From IMG/VR virus record IMGVR_UViG_3300022200_001239, positions 1-28,807 of that record: a stretch of 28,807 nt of DNA. One strand, written 5' to 3'. The stretch's first letter is position 1, and the number at the start of each line of letters is the position of its first letter. The DNA is from a virus. The position numbers and the translations under genes were made by a program. This document shows positions 19,795 through 27,755 of the stretch, piece by piece. The notes under the pieces are model-generated. The model was not told the DNA's origin, did no database searches, and worked only from the letters and a program-made list of their open reading frames with translations.

Positions 19795-21992
19795 ACCAAG
19801 TAGACATCTACGTTGGTGACTACCGTCTTGACCTTTTCCAGGATGAGGACATCACCATCAACCTCAACATCCAAAACGTACAGGACATCTCGAAGGTCTT
19901 TACTGACTTCACCCAATCGTTTACAGTACCCGCAAGTGGGTACAACAACGAGGTGCTTGGTCAGTATTACCGAACGGATGTGGAATCCTCACGCATCACC
20001 ACCAGCCGAACCATTAGCGGTCAAACGCTTTTCAATGGATACAACGCAAGGGTACTTACTGCGGGGGGTGTTGTGGAAGCTGGGGCTTGTTGCATCAGCG
20101 CATTGGATGCACTTGGAGGCTCTTATGCCTCCACGTCAACGGCTAACTCATTTGACTTCCGTTTACGCCCTTCAGCAAGAATCGAAATAAACTCACTCCC
20201 ATTTCGCACGGGGGTGGTACAATTAGAGTCGGTACAACTGAAAGGCACAGAGCCATACGCTTATACGCTTTCGTTCTATGGGGATTTAGTAAACCTAACA
20301 GACCTATTCGGGGAGGACTACCTCTACGACTTGGATTTAAGTGCGTATGACCACACCTACGATGGTGCTACCATCCAATCGGGGTTCGACCAGAATGCTC
20401 TATTTAGCGGAGATGTGTTTTACCCATTGATGAGTCCGGTGCGGAATTGGGTGTATAACGTATCAAGTTCAAGCGACCCACGCCACGAGGATGATATTCA
20501 GTTTGTCACAGGACACGCAGGACACCATCACGGAATCAAGTACTATGAGGTCAAACCAGCCATCAAGGTGACAAAACTCCTTGAAGCTATTGAGGCAAAG
20601 TACGGGATCACCTTCGGAGGTACTTTCATCACCTCCTCCCCATTTGATCAATTGTATCTCTGGGCGCATCGCTTCGAGGGATACCTCTACGATGCGAGTA
20701 CGACTATTGATTGGCAACTTGTCAATATGAATCGCAACACGGGTAGTGGTAGCCAATTTAATCTCACTACGGATACCTGGACGGTAGAAACAACCGTTGA
20801 GTACCAATTGAGGGTTCAAGTGCTTAACTCCTCCTCAAACTACGAACTTGGCTTGTTCCAGAACGGAGTGCTTGTAGGTACGGCTCGTGAGGATGCCAAC
20901 GCAGGAACGAATACCACATTCTTTGATGGTTATATCTTCAACGATGGGGATGAGATACAATTAAAGATACGCCCTCAAATAGCCACCAATATGACCTACC
21001 AGGTCACGGACTATACAGCATACGACATCAACCCCTCAACGGGGTTGCCCGTTACGCAACAATTTGAAGTAGACCAAAGCCTTTCTGCTTCCTATTCGTT
21101 CCAACTTGTGATGAGTACGTTGATGCCAGAGATTAAGGTTGCGGACTTCCTTGCTGGGATCGTCAAGATGCATAACCTTGTCATCTTACCCACCTCCTCA
21201 ACGAATTTCAACCTCTATACCCTTGAGGATTATTACGCATCTGGAACGGAAACGGATTTCCAGAAGTACCTCAACATCGAGGATATGGAGGTCAAAAGAC
21301 CTCCCCTGTATCGTAGGATACAATTCAACTACCAATCCACCGAGCAGATTCTTGGCTTTGAATACAAGAACACCAATGTGGTAGGCTATGGGGATTTGAA
21401 TCAAGATTTCGCCTTTGAGGGTGAGGAGTACCGCGTTGAACTTCCGTTTGAATGTCCTTTGTTTGAGAGGTTAACGGATATTGATGCGGGTACGCTTACG
21501 AATATATTGGTGTACAAATCTCAAACGAGAGAGCCAGATACGAGCGCAGAGAACCGATTCCAGAAGTATCTCGGTGCGCCCATTCTTATTTACGGAGAGT
21601 TTGGACTTGACATTAGTGCCAATCCTATCTCGTTTGTAGATGAGACCGACACAGAAACCCAAGTCAATGAGGTATGGTATGCCAACACCTCAAGCACCTT
21701 TGGAGGTGCGGGTACTGCCAAGACCTTGACCTTCGGATCGGATGTTGACCCTTACTATTTGACATCCATCGGCTCATCCCTCTACTCGGAGTATTATAGC
21801 GACTACCTAACGGACTTATACAATAGCAAGAAGCGAATCATCAACGTGAGCGCACAACTGCCGTTAGGAGCGATAATAAACCTATCCTTGAACGATTTGC
21901 TCATCTTCAACAATGTGAAGTACAAAATCAATTCGGCAACCATCAGCCTCGCCTCCGGCAAGGCGCAACTTGAATTACTCAACGAGGTATGA
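19791..21992 (+). CDS. Large tail / baseplate protein, 733 residues
   Basis: A 733-residue structural protein. The N-terminus VDIYVGDYRLDLFQDEDI and the following DISKVFTDFTQSFTVPAS segment (about 33-50) occur in baseplate or hub proteins of Bacteroidota siphoviruses as far as I recall. The middle holds His-rich (HAGHHHG) and beta-rich segments. The C-terminus (AIINLSLNDLLIFNNVKYKI) looks like a small beta module. It lies upstream of the tape measure, so it probably belongs to the tail tip complex. The exact role is unknown. Confidence 0.5.
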   Translation: MNQVDIYVGDYRLDLFQDEDITINLNIQNVQDISKVFTDFTQSFTVPASGYNNEVLGQYYRTDVESSRITTSRTISGQTLFNGYNARVLTAGGVVEAGACCISALDALGGSYASTSTANSFDFRLRPSARIEINSLPFRTGVVQLESVQLKGTEPYAYTLSFYGDLVNLTDLFGEDYLYDLDLSAYDHTYDGATIQSGFDQNALFSGDVFYPLMSPVRNWVYNVSSSSDPRHEDDIQFVTGHAGHHHGIKYYEVKPAIKVTKLLEAIEAKYGITFGGTFITSSPFDQLYLWAHRFEGYLYDASTTIDWQLVNMNRNTGSGSQFNLTTDTWTVETTVEYQLRVQVLNSSSNYELGLFQNGVLVGTAREDANAGTNTTFFDGYIFNDGDEIQLKIRPQIATNMTYQVTDYTAYDINPSTGLPVTQQFEVDQSLSASYSFQLVMSTLMPEIKVADFLAGIVKMHNLVILPTSSTNFNLYTLEDYYASGTETDFQKYLNIEDMEVKRPPLYRRIQFNYQSTEQILGFEYKNTNVVGYGDLNQDFAFEGEEYRVELPFECPLFERLTDIDAGTLTNILVYKSQTREPDTSAENRFQKYLGAPILIYGEFGLDISANPISFVDETDTETQVNEVWYANTSSTFGGAGTAKTLTFGSDVDPYYLTSIGSSLYSEYYSDYLTDLYNSKKRIINVSAQLPLGAIINLSLNDLLIFNNVKYKINSATISLASGKAQLELLNEV

Positions 21993-22147
21993 CAAAGGGA
22001 TTAGTTAGTTATTTAATTGAGGTACTCCAAGCCGATGCACACATCGGCATCTCGGAGAACGTAGAAATTGCAAAGGGAAAATATCATCTTCCAACCAATT
22101 GGAAGGAAGCTAAAAAAGTAATACGCAGACAATGGCTGAAACGGTAG
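21989..22147 (+). CDS. Small basic protein, 52 residues, between tail genes
   Basis: A 52-codon ORF linked by ATGA to the previous gene and overlapping the tape measure start by 16 bases. Its amphipathic start (KGLVSYLIEVLQ) is followed by a basic C-terminus (NWKEAKKVIRRQWLKR). It fills an otherwise empty 139-base gap, which with the coupling argues for a real gene. Its DNA includes GTTATTTAATTGAG at 22008-22021. Function unknown. Confidence 0.55.
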   Translation: MTKGLVSYLIEVLQADAHIGISENVEIAKGKYHLPTNWKEAKKVIRRQWLKR

Positions 22148-24033
22148 AAGTAGAAATTAAAGTCAAATCCAATATTGACAAAGAGACCGAGAAGGTAACG
22201 GAAGGTATTGGTAAAATTCAAGACAAGGCGGATAGTGCTGGAGAAAGTTTTACCACCCTTGGCGAAGCCGGGAAGGGTGGACTTGACATTATTGATGAAG
22301 CCTTTGGAGGGATAGGATCAAGAATCGTAAAGGTTGTACAAGGTGTTAAACAGCTTGGTGCTGGTCTTATTTCATCTTTCAAGGCAGGTATTCAAGGAGC
22401 AAAAGGTCTAAAGACCGCCATTGCTGCAACGGGGATTGGTCTTTTGGTAGCTGCCGTTGCTACGATTGCAACTTATTGGGATGATATCGTAGGATCTACA
22501 AAAGATGAGGTGAGTGCGATTGATGAAGCTATTCAATCTGCTGCGAGAATGAGGGAGGAGCAACAAGCTATTTTAAACATCCTACTCAATAGCGATAACA
22601 TTCTTCGTGAGCAAGGTAAAACGGAGAAAGAGATATTAGAACTCAAAAAGGCTCAAACGGAGGAAACCATCAAGGCATACGAGGCAGAGGTTGCGATATT
22701 AAAAGTAAAGGCCGAACAGCAAAAAGAAGAAGAAGCTGCTTTGAGAGAGGCTTATGAACAATTTGTTAGAGTAGGTGGCTCTCTTGGTGGGGGTGGGAAA
22801 GTTACTGAATCGGGATTTCAAAAATTTGCCGAAGCAGAAGGTTACTCTTTTGAAGCCGCTAAACAACTTGCAGAAACAGAAGCAGCTTTAAATGCATTAA
22901 GGAACACAGCAGCAGGATATCGATTGAGTGAGCAAGAAGCCGATAAAAAGGCAGCAGAAGATGCTGCTAAAACCCGAAAGGACAATTATGAGAAGGCTCA
23001 ATCTGATTTAGAGAGACACAACCAAACACTCAAAAAGCTACAAGATGATGCTCTAAATACACGAATGAGCAGAATTGAAGCGGAGGAAAAAGATGATTTA
23101 GTAAGGGAGAACTTGAGGTTTGCAAATGAGGGTAAGCGTTTAACTGCCCAACGTGCTGATGAAATCAAAGAAGCAAAAGGCAATCGTGAACTCATTAGTG
23201 CTATCAATGCGAAGTACGATGAATTGGCTTTAACAGCTCAACAAACCCACAACAACAATATAGCTTCTATCAATGAAGCAAGGGAGCAAGAGGCGTTAAC
23301 AAGAACTCAAAGAGCAGAGGACTTAAAACTTGAATTTATGCAAGAGGGGCAAGAGAAAGAACTTGCAGCTCTTGACATCAAGTATGAACGCCTAATGGCT
23401 GCGGAGGTAGGGAATGCAGAAGCATTAATCGCTCTGGAAAAGCTAAAAGCGGGAGAGATTGCAGCCGTACAAAAGAAAGCTGATGATGCTGAAATAGCGC
23501 GTATCCAAGCTTTGAATGACTTCAAGATTCAAGCAGCCCTTGATACAATCAATGTATTCAAGGACTTCAATGCATTATTTGACAAGGATAACGAGGAGGC
23601 AGCAAGAAAGGCATTTCTACGAGAAAAAGCCTTGAACCTTGCCGAGACGGTCATCACAACCTACACCGCAGCGCAGAAGGCATATACCTCTCAATTAAAC
23701 CCACTTGACCCAACGTCTTTAGTACGCGCACAGGTAGCTGCGGGTATCACTCTTGCGGGAGGCTTGGCGAGAGCAGCAGCTATTGCAAAGCAGAAGTTTG
23801 AACCAAGCGGAGGTAGCACAAGTGTGCCTTCCGCTATACCTTCCCAATCAGTACCAAACGCTCAAGCCATTACTCCCCAATTTAATATTGTGGGTACATC
23901 TGGAACGAACCAATTGGCGCAGAGCATCGGAAGCCAATTTGACCGACCTTTACGAGCCTATGTCGTAGGAGGCGATGTAACCACCTCACAAGAACTTGAA
24001 CGCAAAAGAATCAAAATAGCAACATTCGGATGA
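22132..24033 (+). CDS. Tape measure protein
   Basis: A 633-residue tape measure, which sets tail length and is ejected with the DNA. The N-terminal 90 residues are amphipathic and Gly-rich; residues 95-116 form one hydrophobic helix (AIAATGIGLLVAAVATIATY); the bulk (about 130-520) is Lys/Glu/Ala-rich coiled coil; and the end is Gln/Pro/Ser-rich with a basic stretch. With about 1.5 angstroms per residue the tail would be near 95 nm. It is followed by the head protease rather than by tail tip genes, which is unusual. Confidence 0.8.
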   Translation: MAETVEVEIKVKSNIDKETEKVTEGIGKIQDKADSAGESFTTLGEAGKGGLDIIDEAFGGIGSRIVKVVQGVKQLGAGLISSFKAGIQGAKGLKTAIAATGIGLLVAAVATIATYWDDIVGSTKDEVSAIDEAIQSAARMREEQQAILNILLNSDNILREQGKTEKEILELKKAQTEETIKAYEAEVAILKVKAEQQKEEEAALREAYEQFVRVGGSLGGGGKVTESGFQKFAEAEGYSFEAAKQLAETEAALNALRNTAAGYRLSEQEADKKAAEDAAKTRKDNYEKAQSDLERHNQTLKKLQDDALNTRMSRIEAEEKDDLVRENLRFANEGKRLTAQRADEIKEAKGNRELISAINAKYDELALTAQQTHNNNIASINEAREQEALTRTQRAEDLKLEFMQEGQEKELAALDIKYERLMAAEVGNAEALIALEKLKAGEIAAVQKKADDAEIARIQALNDFKIQAALDTINVFKDFNALFDKDNEEAARKAFLREKALNLAETVITTYTAAQKAYTSQLNPLDPTSLVRAQVAAGITLAGGLARAAAIAKQKFEPSGGSTSVPSAIPSQSVPNAQAITPQFNIVGTSGTNQLAQSIGSQFDRPLRAYVVGGDVTTSQELERKRIKIATFG

Positions 24034-24962
24034 AACTAATCGAACTAATCATTGACGAGAACGAATTCTTCTCCGGGATCAATGCCATCTCTTTGGTAGA
24101 ATATCCAGCCATTGAGGAGGACTTCATCGCCCTCAATAGTCAAAAAGTACAATTCGCTACCCAAAATGCCGAGAAGCGCATCCTAATGGGTGCGGCTCTT
24201 GTTCCCAATAAACCCATCTACCGCAAGGATGGCGAGGAGGAATTTTACGTCTACTTCACCAAAGACACTATCCGCAAGGCGAGTGAGATGTTTTTCCAGA
24301 AGGGAAACCAAAACAACTCCACCCTTGAACACGAGGATAGCATCGATGGGATGAGCGTGGTAGAAAGCTGGATCATTGAGGATGAGGAGAAAGACAAGAG
24401 CCGTATGTACGGCCTTGAACTTCCCGTTGGTACTTGGATGGTATCGATGAAGGTCAACAACCCCGATATCTGGGATAACTACGTCAAGACAAACAAGGTC
24501 AAGGGATTCTCTATTGAGGGCTACTTTGCCGACAAGGTGAATATGAGCCGTAACCCACTTGCCGAAATTGAGGAGCAAGAGGCGGCACTCATCCTATCCT
24601 CCATCGTTGGAATCATCAAGCGCGATGGTAGAAAGAAAAGCGGTAAGCGTTTGGAGATGGAGTCGTATAGCGACTACCCAGATGCCGTAAGAAACAATGC
24701 CAAACGAGGCATTGAACTCAACGAGAAGAACGGCAACAAGTGCGCTACCGATGTGGGCAAGATAAGAGCGCAGCAATTGTCACAGAAAAAACCTATCAGC
24801 TTGGAAACGATTACTCGGATGTACTCCTATCTCTCAAGGGCGGAGGAGTATTACAACGAGTCCGACTCATCTGCCTGTGGCACTATCTCCTACCTTCTGT
24901 GGGGAGGTAAAGCGGGTAAGCGTTGGGCAGAATCTAAACTCAAAGAACTCGGCAAACTATGA
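24030..24962 (+). CDS. Head maturation protease (XkdF-like) with C-terminal helical domain
   Basis: A 310-residue protein. The N-terminal part (residues about 1-185) fits the XkdF-like serine protease domain: VEYPAIEEDF (23-32), then NSTLEHED with H101, and VKGFSIEGYF with Ser161 as likely nucleophile. It should process scaffold and capsid during head maturation. A separate C-terminal domain (about 215-310: YPDAVRNNAKRGIELNEKNG, RAQQLSQKKPIS, then LLWGGKAGKRWAESKL) is a small helical domain often seen in phage proteases of this type. Its ATG overlaps the tape measure stop (ATGA). Confidence 0.75.
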   Translation: MKLIELIIDENEFFSGINAISLVEYPAIEEDFIALNSQKVQFATQNAEKRILMGAALVPNKPIYRKDGEEEFYVYFTKDTIRKASEMFFQKGNQNNSTLEHEDSIDGMSVVESWIIEDEEKDKSRMYGLELPVGTWMVSMKVNNPDIWDNYVKTNKVKGFSIEGYFADKVNMSRNPLAEIEEQEAALILSSIVGIIKRDGRKKSGKRLEMESYSDYPDAVRNNAKRGIELNEKNGNKCATDVGKIRAQQLSQKKPISLETITRMYSYLSRAEEYYNESDSSACGTISYLLWGGKAGKRWAESKLKELGKL

Positions 24963-25102
24963 GACCACCTAAAGTAAACAACGCAGCACCCAAAGGCTCA
25001 AAGCGTGGGTGCTTGTGCAAGGACAAAAATACCTATTCCCGTAAGTGTTGTGACGGTAGCCTATGGGCGCAAGGGATAGGCAATGTAACCTTGCCATCCT
25101 AA
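24959..25102 (+). CDS. Conserved Cys-rich microprotein, 47 residues
   Basis: A 47-residue ORF coupled by ATGA to the protease. The core R-G-C-L-C-K-D...Y-S-R-K-C-C-D-G-S-L-W-A-Q-G-I-G (about 16-41) has four Cys in two pairs, a small motif that I know from short proteins in Bacteroidota phages and prophages. It may bind metal or stabilise a small fold by disulfides. Its function is unknown; its location in the head module suggests a structural or maturation role. Confidence 0.6.
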   Translation: MRPPKVNNAAPKGSKRGCLCKDKNTYSRKCCDGSLWAQGIGNVTLPS

Positions 25103-25154
25103 AAATGTAACAAAACAACCACCCATAGTCATTTATTTAGAAGCAATTCAAATT

Positions 25155-25772
25155 ATGAAGGCACAAAACGTATTGAACAAAATCTTGACCGAACTCGCAT
25201 CAATCCGCAAGGTAGAGTTTGCTCAAATGAACCTTGAGAACGGTACAGTTCTGGAGGCTGAAGCGTTTGAGCCAGAGAACGAGGTATTCGTTATTTCTGG
25301 TGAAGATCGCGTACCCGCACCTGTCGGGGAACACAAATTGGAAGATGGTAAAATTCTCGTTATTGTCGAGGAAGGAATCATCTCCGAAATCAAGGAGGTT
25401 GAAGCTCCCGAAGTTGAGGAAGTAGAGATGCAATCCGAGGAAGCCGTTGCGGTTGCCGAGGAGGTTGCTTCTGAAGTAGCTGATGAGGCTGCTGATGCAA
25501 TCAGCGAAGAAGTATCTGCTGCCATTGAGGTTGCAGTTGCTGAAGCACTCGTTCCTGTTGTGGAGGAAGTTGCTGCCGAGATGAAGAAGCTCCGCGAGGA
25601 ATTGGCATCTGCCAAGACCGAGATGGCTGCTATGGAGAAGAAGTTCTCCTCTCAATCTGCTGCTCGTCCTATCAAGCACAACCCTGCAAAACCCGAATCT
25701 AAACAAGCAATGTTCTCATCCAAGCGTCAACCCAATACGCTTGACCGAGTATTAGCAAAATTGAACAACTAA
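25155..25772 (+). CDS. Putative scaffold protein
   Basis: A 205-residue acidic protein just before the major capsid gene. Residues about 25-80 form a beta-rich domain (EVFVISGEDR, GKILVIVEEGIISEI); 84-140 are almost all Glu/Ala/Val (EEVASEVADEAADAIS); a coiled coil (about 140-160) and a basic tail follow. Long acidic helices with a basic end before the capsid gene are the classical scaffold pattern. The protease two genes upstream could remove it. The start is ATG 25155 after a 52-base non-coding leader. Confidence 0.6.
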   Translation: MKAQNVLNKILTELASIRKVEFAQMNLENGTVLEAEAFEPENEVFVISGEDRVPAPVGEHKLEDGKILVIVEEGIISEIKEVEAPEVEEVEMQSEEAVAVAEEVASEVADEAADAISEEVSAAIEVAVAEALVPVVEEVAAEMKKLREELASAKTEMAAMEKKFSSQSAARPIKHNPAKPESKQAMFSSKRQPNTLDRVLAKLNN

Positions 25773-25790
25773 TTTTTTTTATTTTTTAAA

Positions 25791-26717
25791 ATGGCTACGA
25801 CCACTTCTATCACGACTTCATACGCTGGGCAGTTTGCCGCAAAGTATGTATCTGCTGCCCTTTTGAGCGCAGACACGTTGGACAAAGGACTCGTTGAGAT
25901 CCTTCCTAACGTAAACTTCAAGACAACCTTGCAGAAGGTTGCTACTGATGACATCGTTAAAGATGCCACTTGTGACTTTACACCTACCTCTACGCTGACC
26001 TTGACTGACCGCGTATTGGAGGTTGAGCCTTTCCAGGTTAACCTTCAGCTTTGTAAGAAGGACTACTACGATTCTTGGATTGGTTCTCAAATGGGCTACT
26101 CTGCTTACGATAGCATCCCCGCTTCTTTCAGCGACTTCTTGATCGGTCACGTTGCCGCCAAGACCGCCCAGAAGATCGAGCAAAACATCTGGCAAGGCGT
26201 TAACGCTACTGCTGGTGAGTTCGATGGTTTCACTACTTTGATGGCTGCTGATGCAGACGTTGTAGACGTAGTAGGTACTACCGTTGACGCTTCTAACGTA
26301 ATCACTGAATTGGGCAAGGTTGTTGATGCTATCCCTTCAGCACTTTACGGCAAAGAAGACCTCACGATATACGTCAGCCAAGGCACAGCCAAGGCGTATG
26401 TCCGCGCTTTGGGTGGCTTCGGTACTTCTGGCTTGGGTGCTAACGGTGTTGACAACAAAGGCACTATGTGGTACGGTCAAGGCGATTTGTACTTTGATGG
26501 TATCCGCGTTGCTATGGTTAACGGTATGCCTGCCAACAAGATGGTTGCTGCTCAATCTTCTAACTTGTTCTTCGGTACAGGTCTTGAGTCTGACCGCAAC
26601 GAGGTTAAGGTATTGGATATGGGTGACTTGGACGGCAGCAATAATATTCGCGTTATCTTGCGTTTCCTTTCTGGTGTGAACTATGGCATCGGGGCGGACT
26701 GCGTACTCTACAGTTAA
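25791..26717 (+). CDS. Major capsid protein
   Basis: A 308-residue protein, the expected size of a capsid subunit that is HK97-like in fold. Features: a short polar N-terminus, LEVEPFQVNLQLCKKDYYDSW (about 77-97), a Gly-rich domain (GTSGLGANGVDNKG), FFGTGLESDRNEVKVLDM and a final beta strand. Position after scaffold and protease, a rich Ala/Gly/Thr composition and favoured codons (GTT, GCT, AAG, TTG, GGT) all suit a very abundant virion protein. The ATG follows a T-rich ATTTTTTAAA leader; a terminator follows. Confidence 0.8.
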   Translation: MATTTSITTSYAGQFAAKYVSAALLSADTLDKGLVEILPNVNFKTTLQKVATDDIVKDATCDFTPTSTLTLTDRVLEVEPFQVNLQLCKKDYYDSWIGSQMGYSAYDSIPASFSDFLIGHVAAKTAQKIEQNIWQGVNATAGEFDGFTTLMAADADVVDVVGTTVDASNVITELGKVVDAIPSALYGKEDLTIYVSQGTAKAYVRALGGFGTSGLGANGVDNKGTMWYGQGDLYFDGIRVAMVNGMPANKMVAAQSSNLFFGTGLESDRNEVKVLDMGDLDGSNNIRVILRFLSGVNYGIGADCVLYS

Positions 26718-26740
26718 TTTATCGTAATTGATTTAACCTC

Positions 26741-26776
26741 AAGGGGGTGAGGGTTCTGCCCCGCCCCCTTTTTTAT
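26741..26776 (+). terminator. Rho-independent terminator after the capsid gene
   Basis: AAGGGGG (26741-26747) pairs with CCCCCTT (26764-26770), the stem continues with mostly paired bases, and a T-run follows (26769-26774). It lies 24 bases after the capsid stop and just before the tail tube gene. Confidence 0.8.
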
Positions 26777-26787
26777 TTTAAAACACT

Positions 26788-27336
26788 ATGGCTTGTAATT
26801 TAACCGCAGGACGTGCAATCCCTTGTAAGGACGTAGTTGGTGGCATCAAAGCTGCTTACTTCGTTAACTACGGAGATTTAGGCACACTCACCTTGACAAA
26901 TGACGAGGTGACAGATATGAGTGGAACATTCTCTGCTTATAAATATGAACTTAAGGGTGCTTCCAACTTGGAGCAATCCTTCAACTCAAGCCGTGAAAAC
27001 GGCACTACCTTCTTCGAGCAGACGTTGACTTTGCAGTTCACCAAGCTTTCAAAGGAGGATAACAAGGAGTTGAAGCTGATGGCCTATGGTCGCCCTCACG
27101 TTGTAGTCCAGGACTACAATGACAATTGCTTCTTGATGGGAGCTGATCACGGAGCAGAGGTTACGGGTGGCACTATTGTTACCGGAACTGCTATGGGTGA
27201 TTTGTCTGGATATACCTTAACTTTGACGGCACAGGAAATTCTTCCCGCAAACTTCATCGCAAGTCCTACGGCTGCTGACCCATTCGCTGGAATGGCATCT
27301 GCTACGGCTACGATTGTTGAGGGTACGAACTCCTAA
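26788..27336 (+). CDS. Major tail tube protein
   Basis: A 182-residue protein that begins MACNLTAGRAIPCKDVVGG, the start typical of tail tube proteins in Bacteroidota phages as far as I recall. Its beta-rich middle (TTFFEQTLTLQFTKL), a GADHGAEV segment and a YTLTLTAQEILPANF end suit a tube subunit. Preferred codons and terminators on both sides mark it as highly expressed. The leader ATTTTAAAACACT before its ATG resembles that of the capsid gene. Confidence 0.75.
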   Translation: MACNLTAGRAIPCKDVVGGIKAAYFVNYGDLGTLTLTNDEVTDMSGTFSAYKYELKGASNLEQSFNSSRENGTTFFEQTLTLQFTKLSKEDNKELKLMAYGRPHVVVQDYNDNCFLMGADHGAEVTGGTIVTGTAMGDLSGYTLTLTAQEILPANFIASPTAADPFAGMASATATIVEGTNS

Positions 27337-27359
27337 CATTTCTTTCATTTGGTAGGGAG

Positions 27360-27384
27360 AGGGGGCATTAGCCCCCTTTCTTTT
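27360..27384 (+). terminator. Rho-independent terminator after the tail tube gene
   Basis: AGGGGGC (27360-27366) pairs with GCCCCCT (27371-27377) around ATTA, followed by TTCTTTT. A compact, strong hairpin. Confidence 0.85.
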
Positions 27385-27419
27385 GGAATAAACTTTTGCG
27401 TTTTGGTTATTTAATTGAG

Positions 27420-27755
27420 ATGCATATACTACAAGAATCGGAATCCACTCAATCTATTATCATCGTACCACGCTCCTATCCTGGTAGCGTGACCTTGCAA
27501 TTGATAGATGAGTCGACAAACACAACGGCTACGCCCTCCGTTAGCGTGTCCTCTGCGGATGGTTTTATGACCATCTCTGGCACTTTCTCCGTAAAGAATG
27601 GGCGGTTCTATGGTTTAAAGGTTTTGGATGGCTCTACGCTCATTTATCGAGATAGGGTTTTTGTTACCGCACAAACTAACTTTGACAAGTATACGGTCAA
27701 TCAAGGGGCGTATATTGAGGAAAATTCCTATGACAATGAATTCGTGATTATATGA
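27420..27755 (+). CDS. Hypothetical virion protein, 111 residues
   Basis: A 111-residue beta-rich protein, from ATG 27420 (the upstream open frame from TTG 27396 is leader containing GTTATTTAATTGAG, which directly abuts this ATG). Strands SIIIVPRSYPG, VTLQLIDES, FMTISGTFSV, FYGLKVLDGS and RDRVFVTAQ suggest a small Ig-like or jelly-roll fold; it could be a head decoration or connector protein. It lies between the tail tube and the portal. Its stop overlaps the portal ATG (ATGA). Confidence 0.5.
   Translation: MHILQESESTQSIIIVPRSYPGSVTLQLIDESTNTTATPSVSVSSADGFMTISGTFSVKNGRFYGLKVLDGSTLIYRDRVFVTAQTNFDKYTVNQGAYIEENSYDNEFVII

Noticed and set aside
25200-25706. Two - strand ORFs (168 and 130 residues) across the scaffold gene
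   Set aside because: They are low-complexity mirrors of the Glu/Ala-rich coding strand (Ser/Ala or Leu/Asn/Arg-rich), as expected from a biased sense gene.
26320-26679. 119-residue + strand ORF inside the capsid gene
   Set aside because: It is an alternative frame of a strongly codon-biased gene, with Leu/Thr/Ser excess and no own start context.
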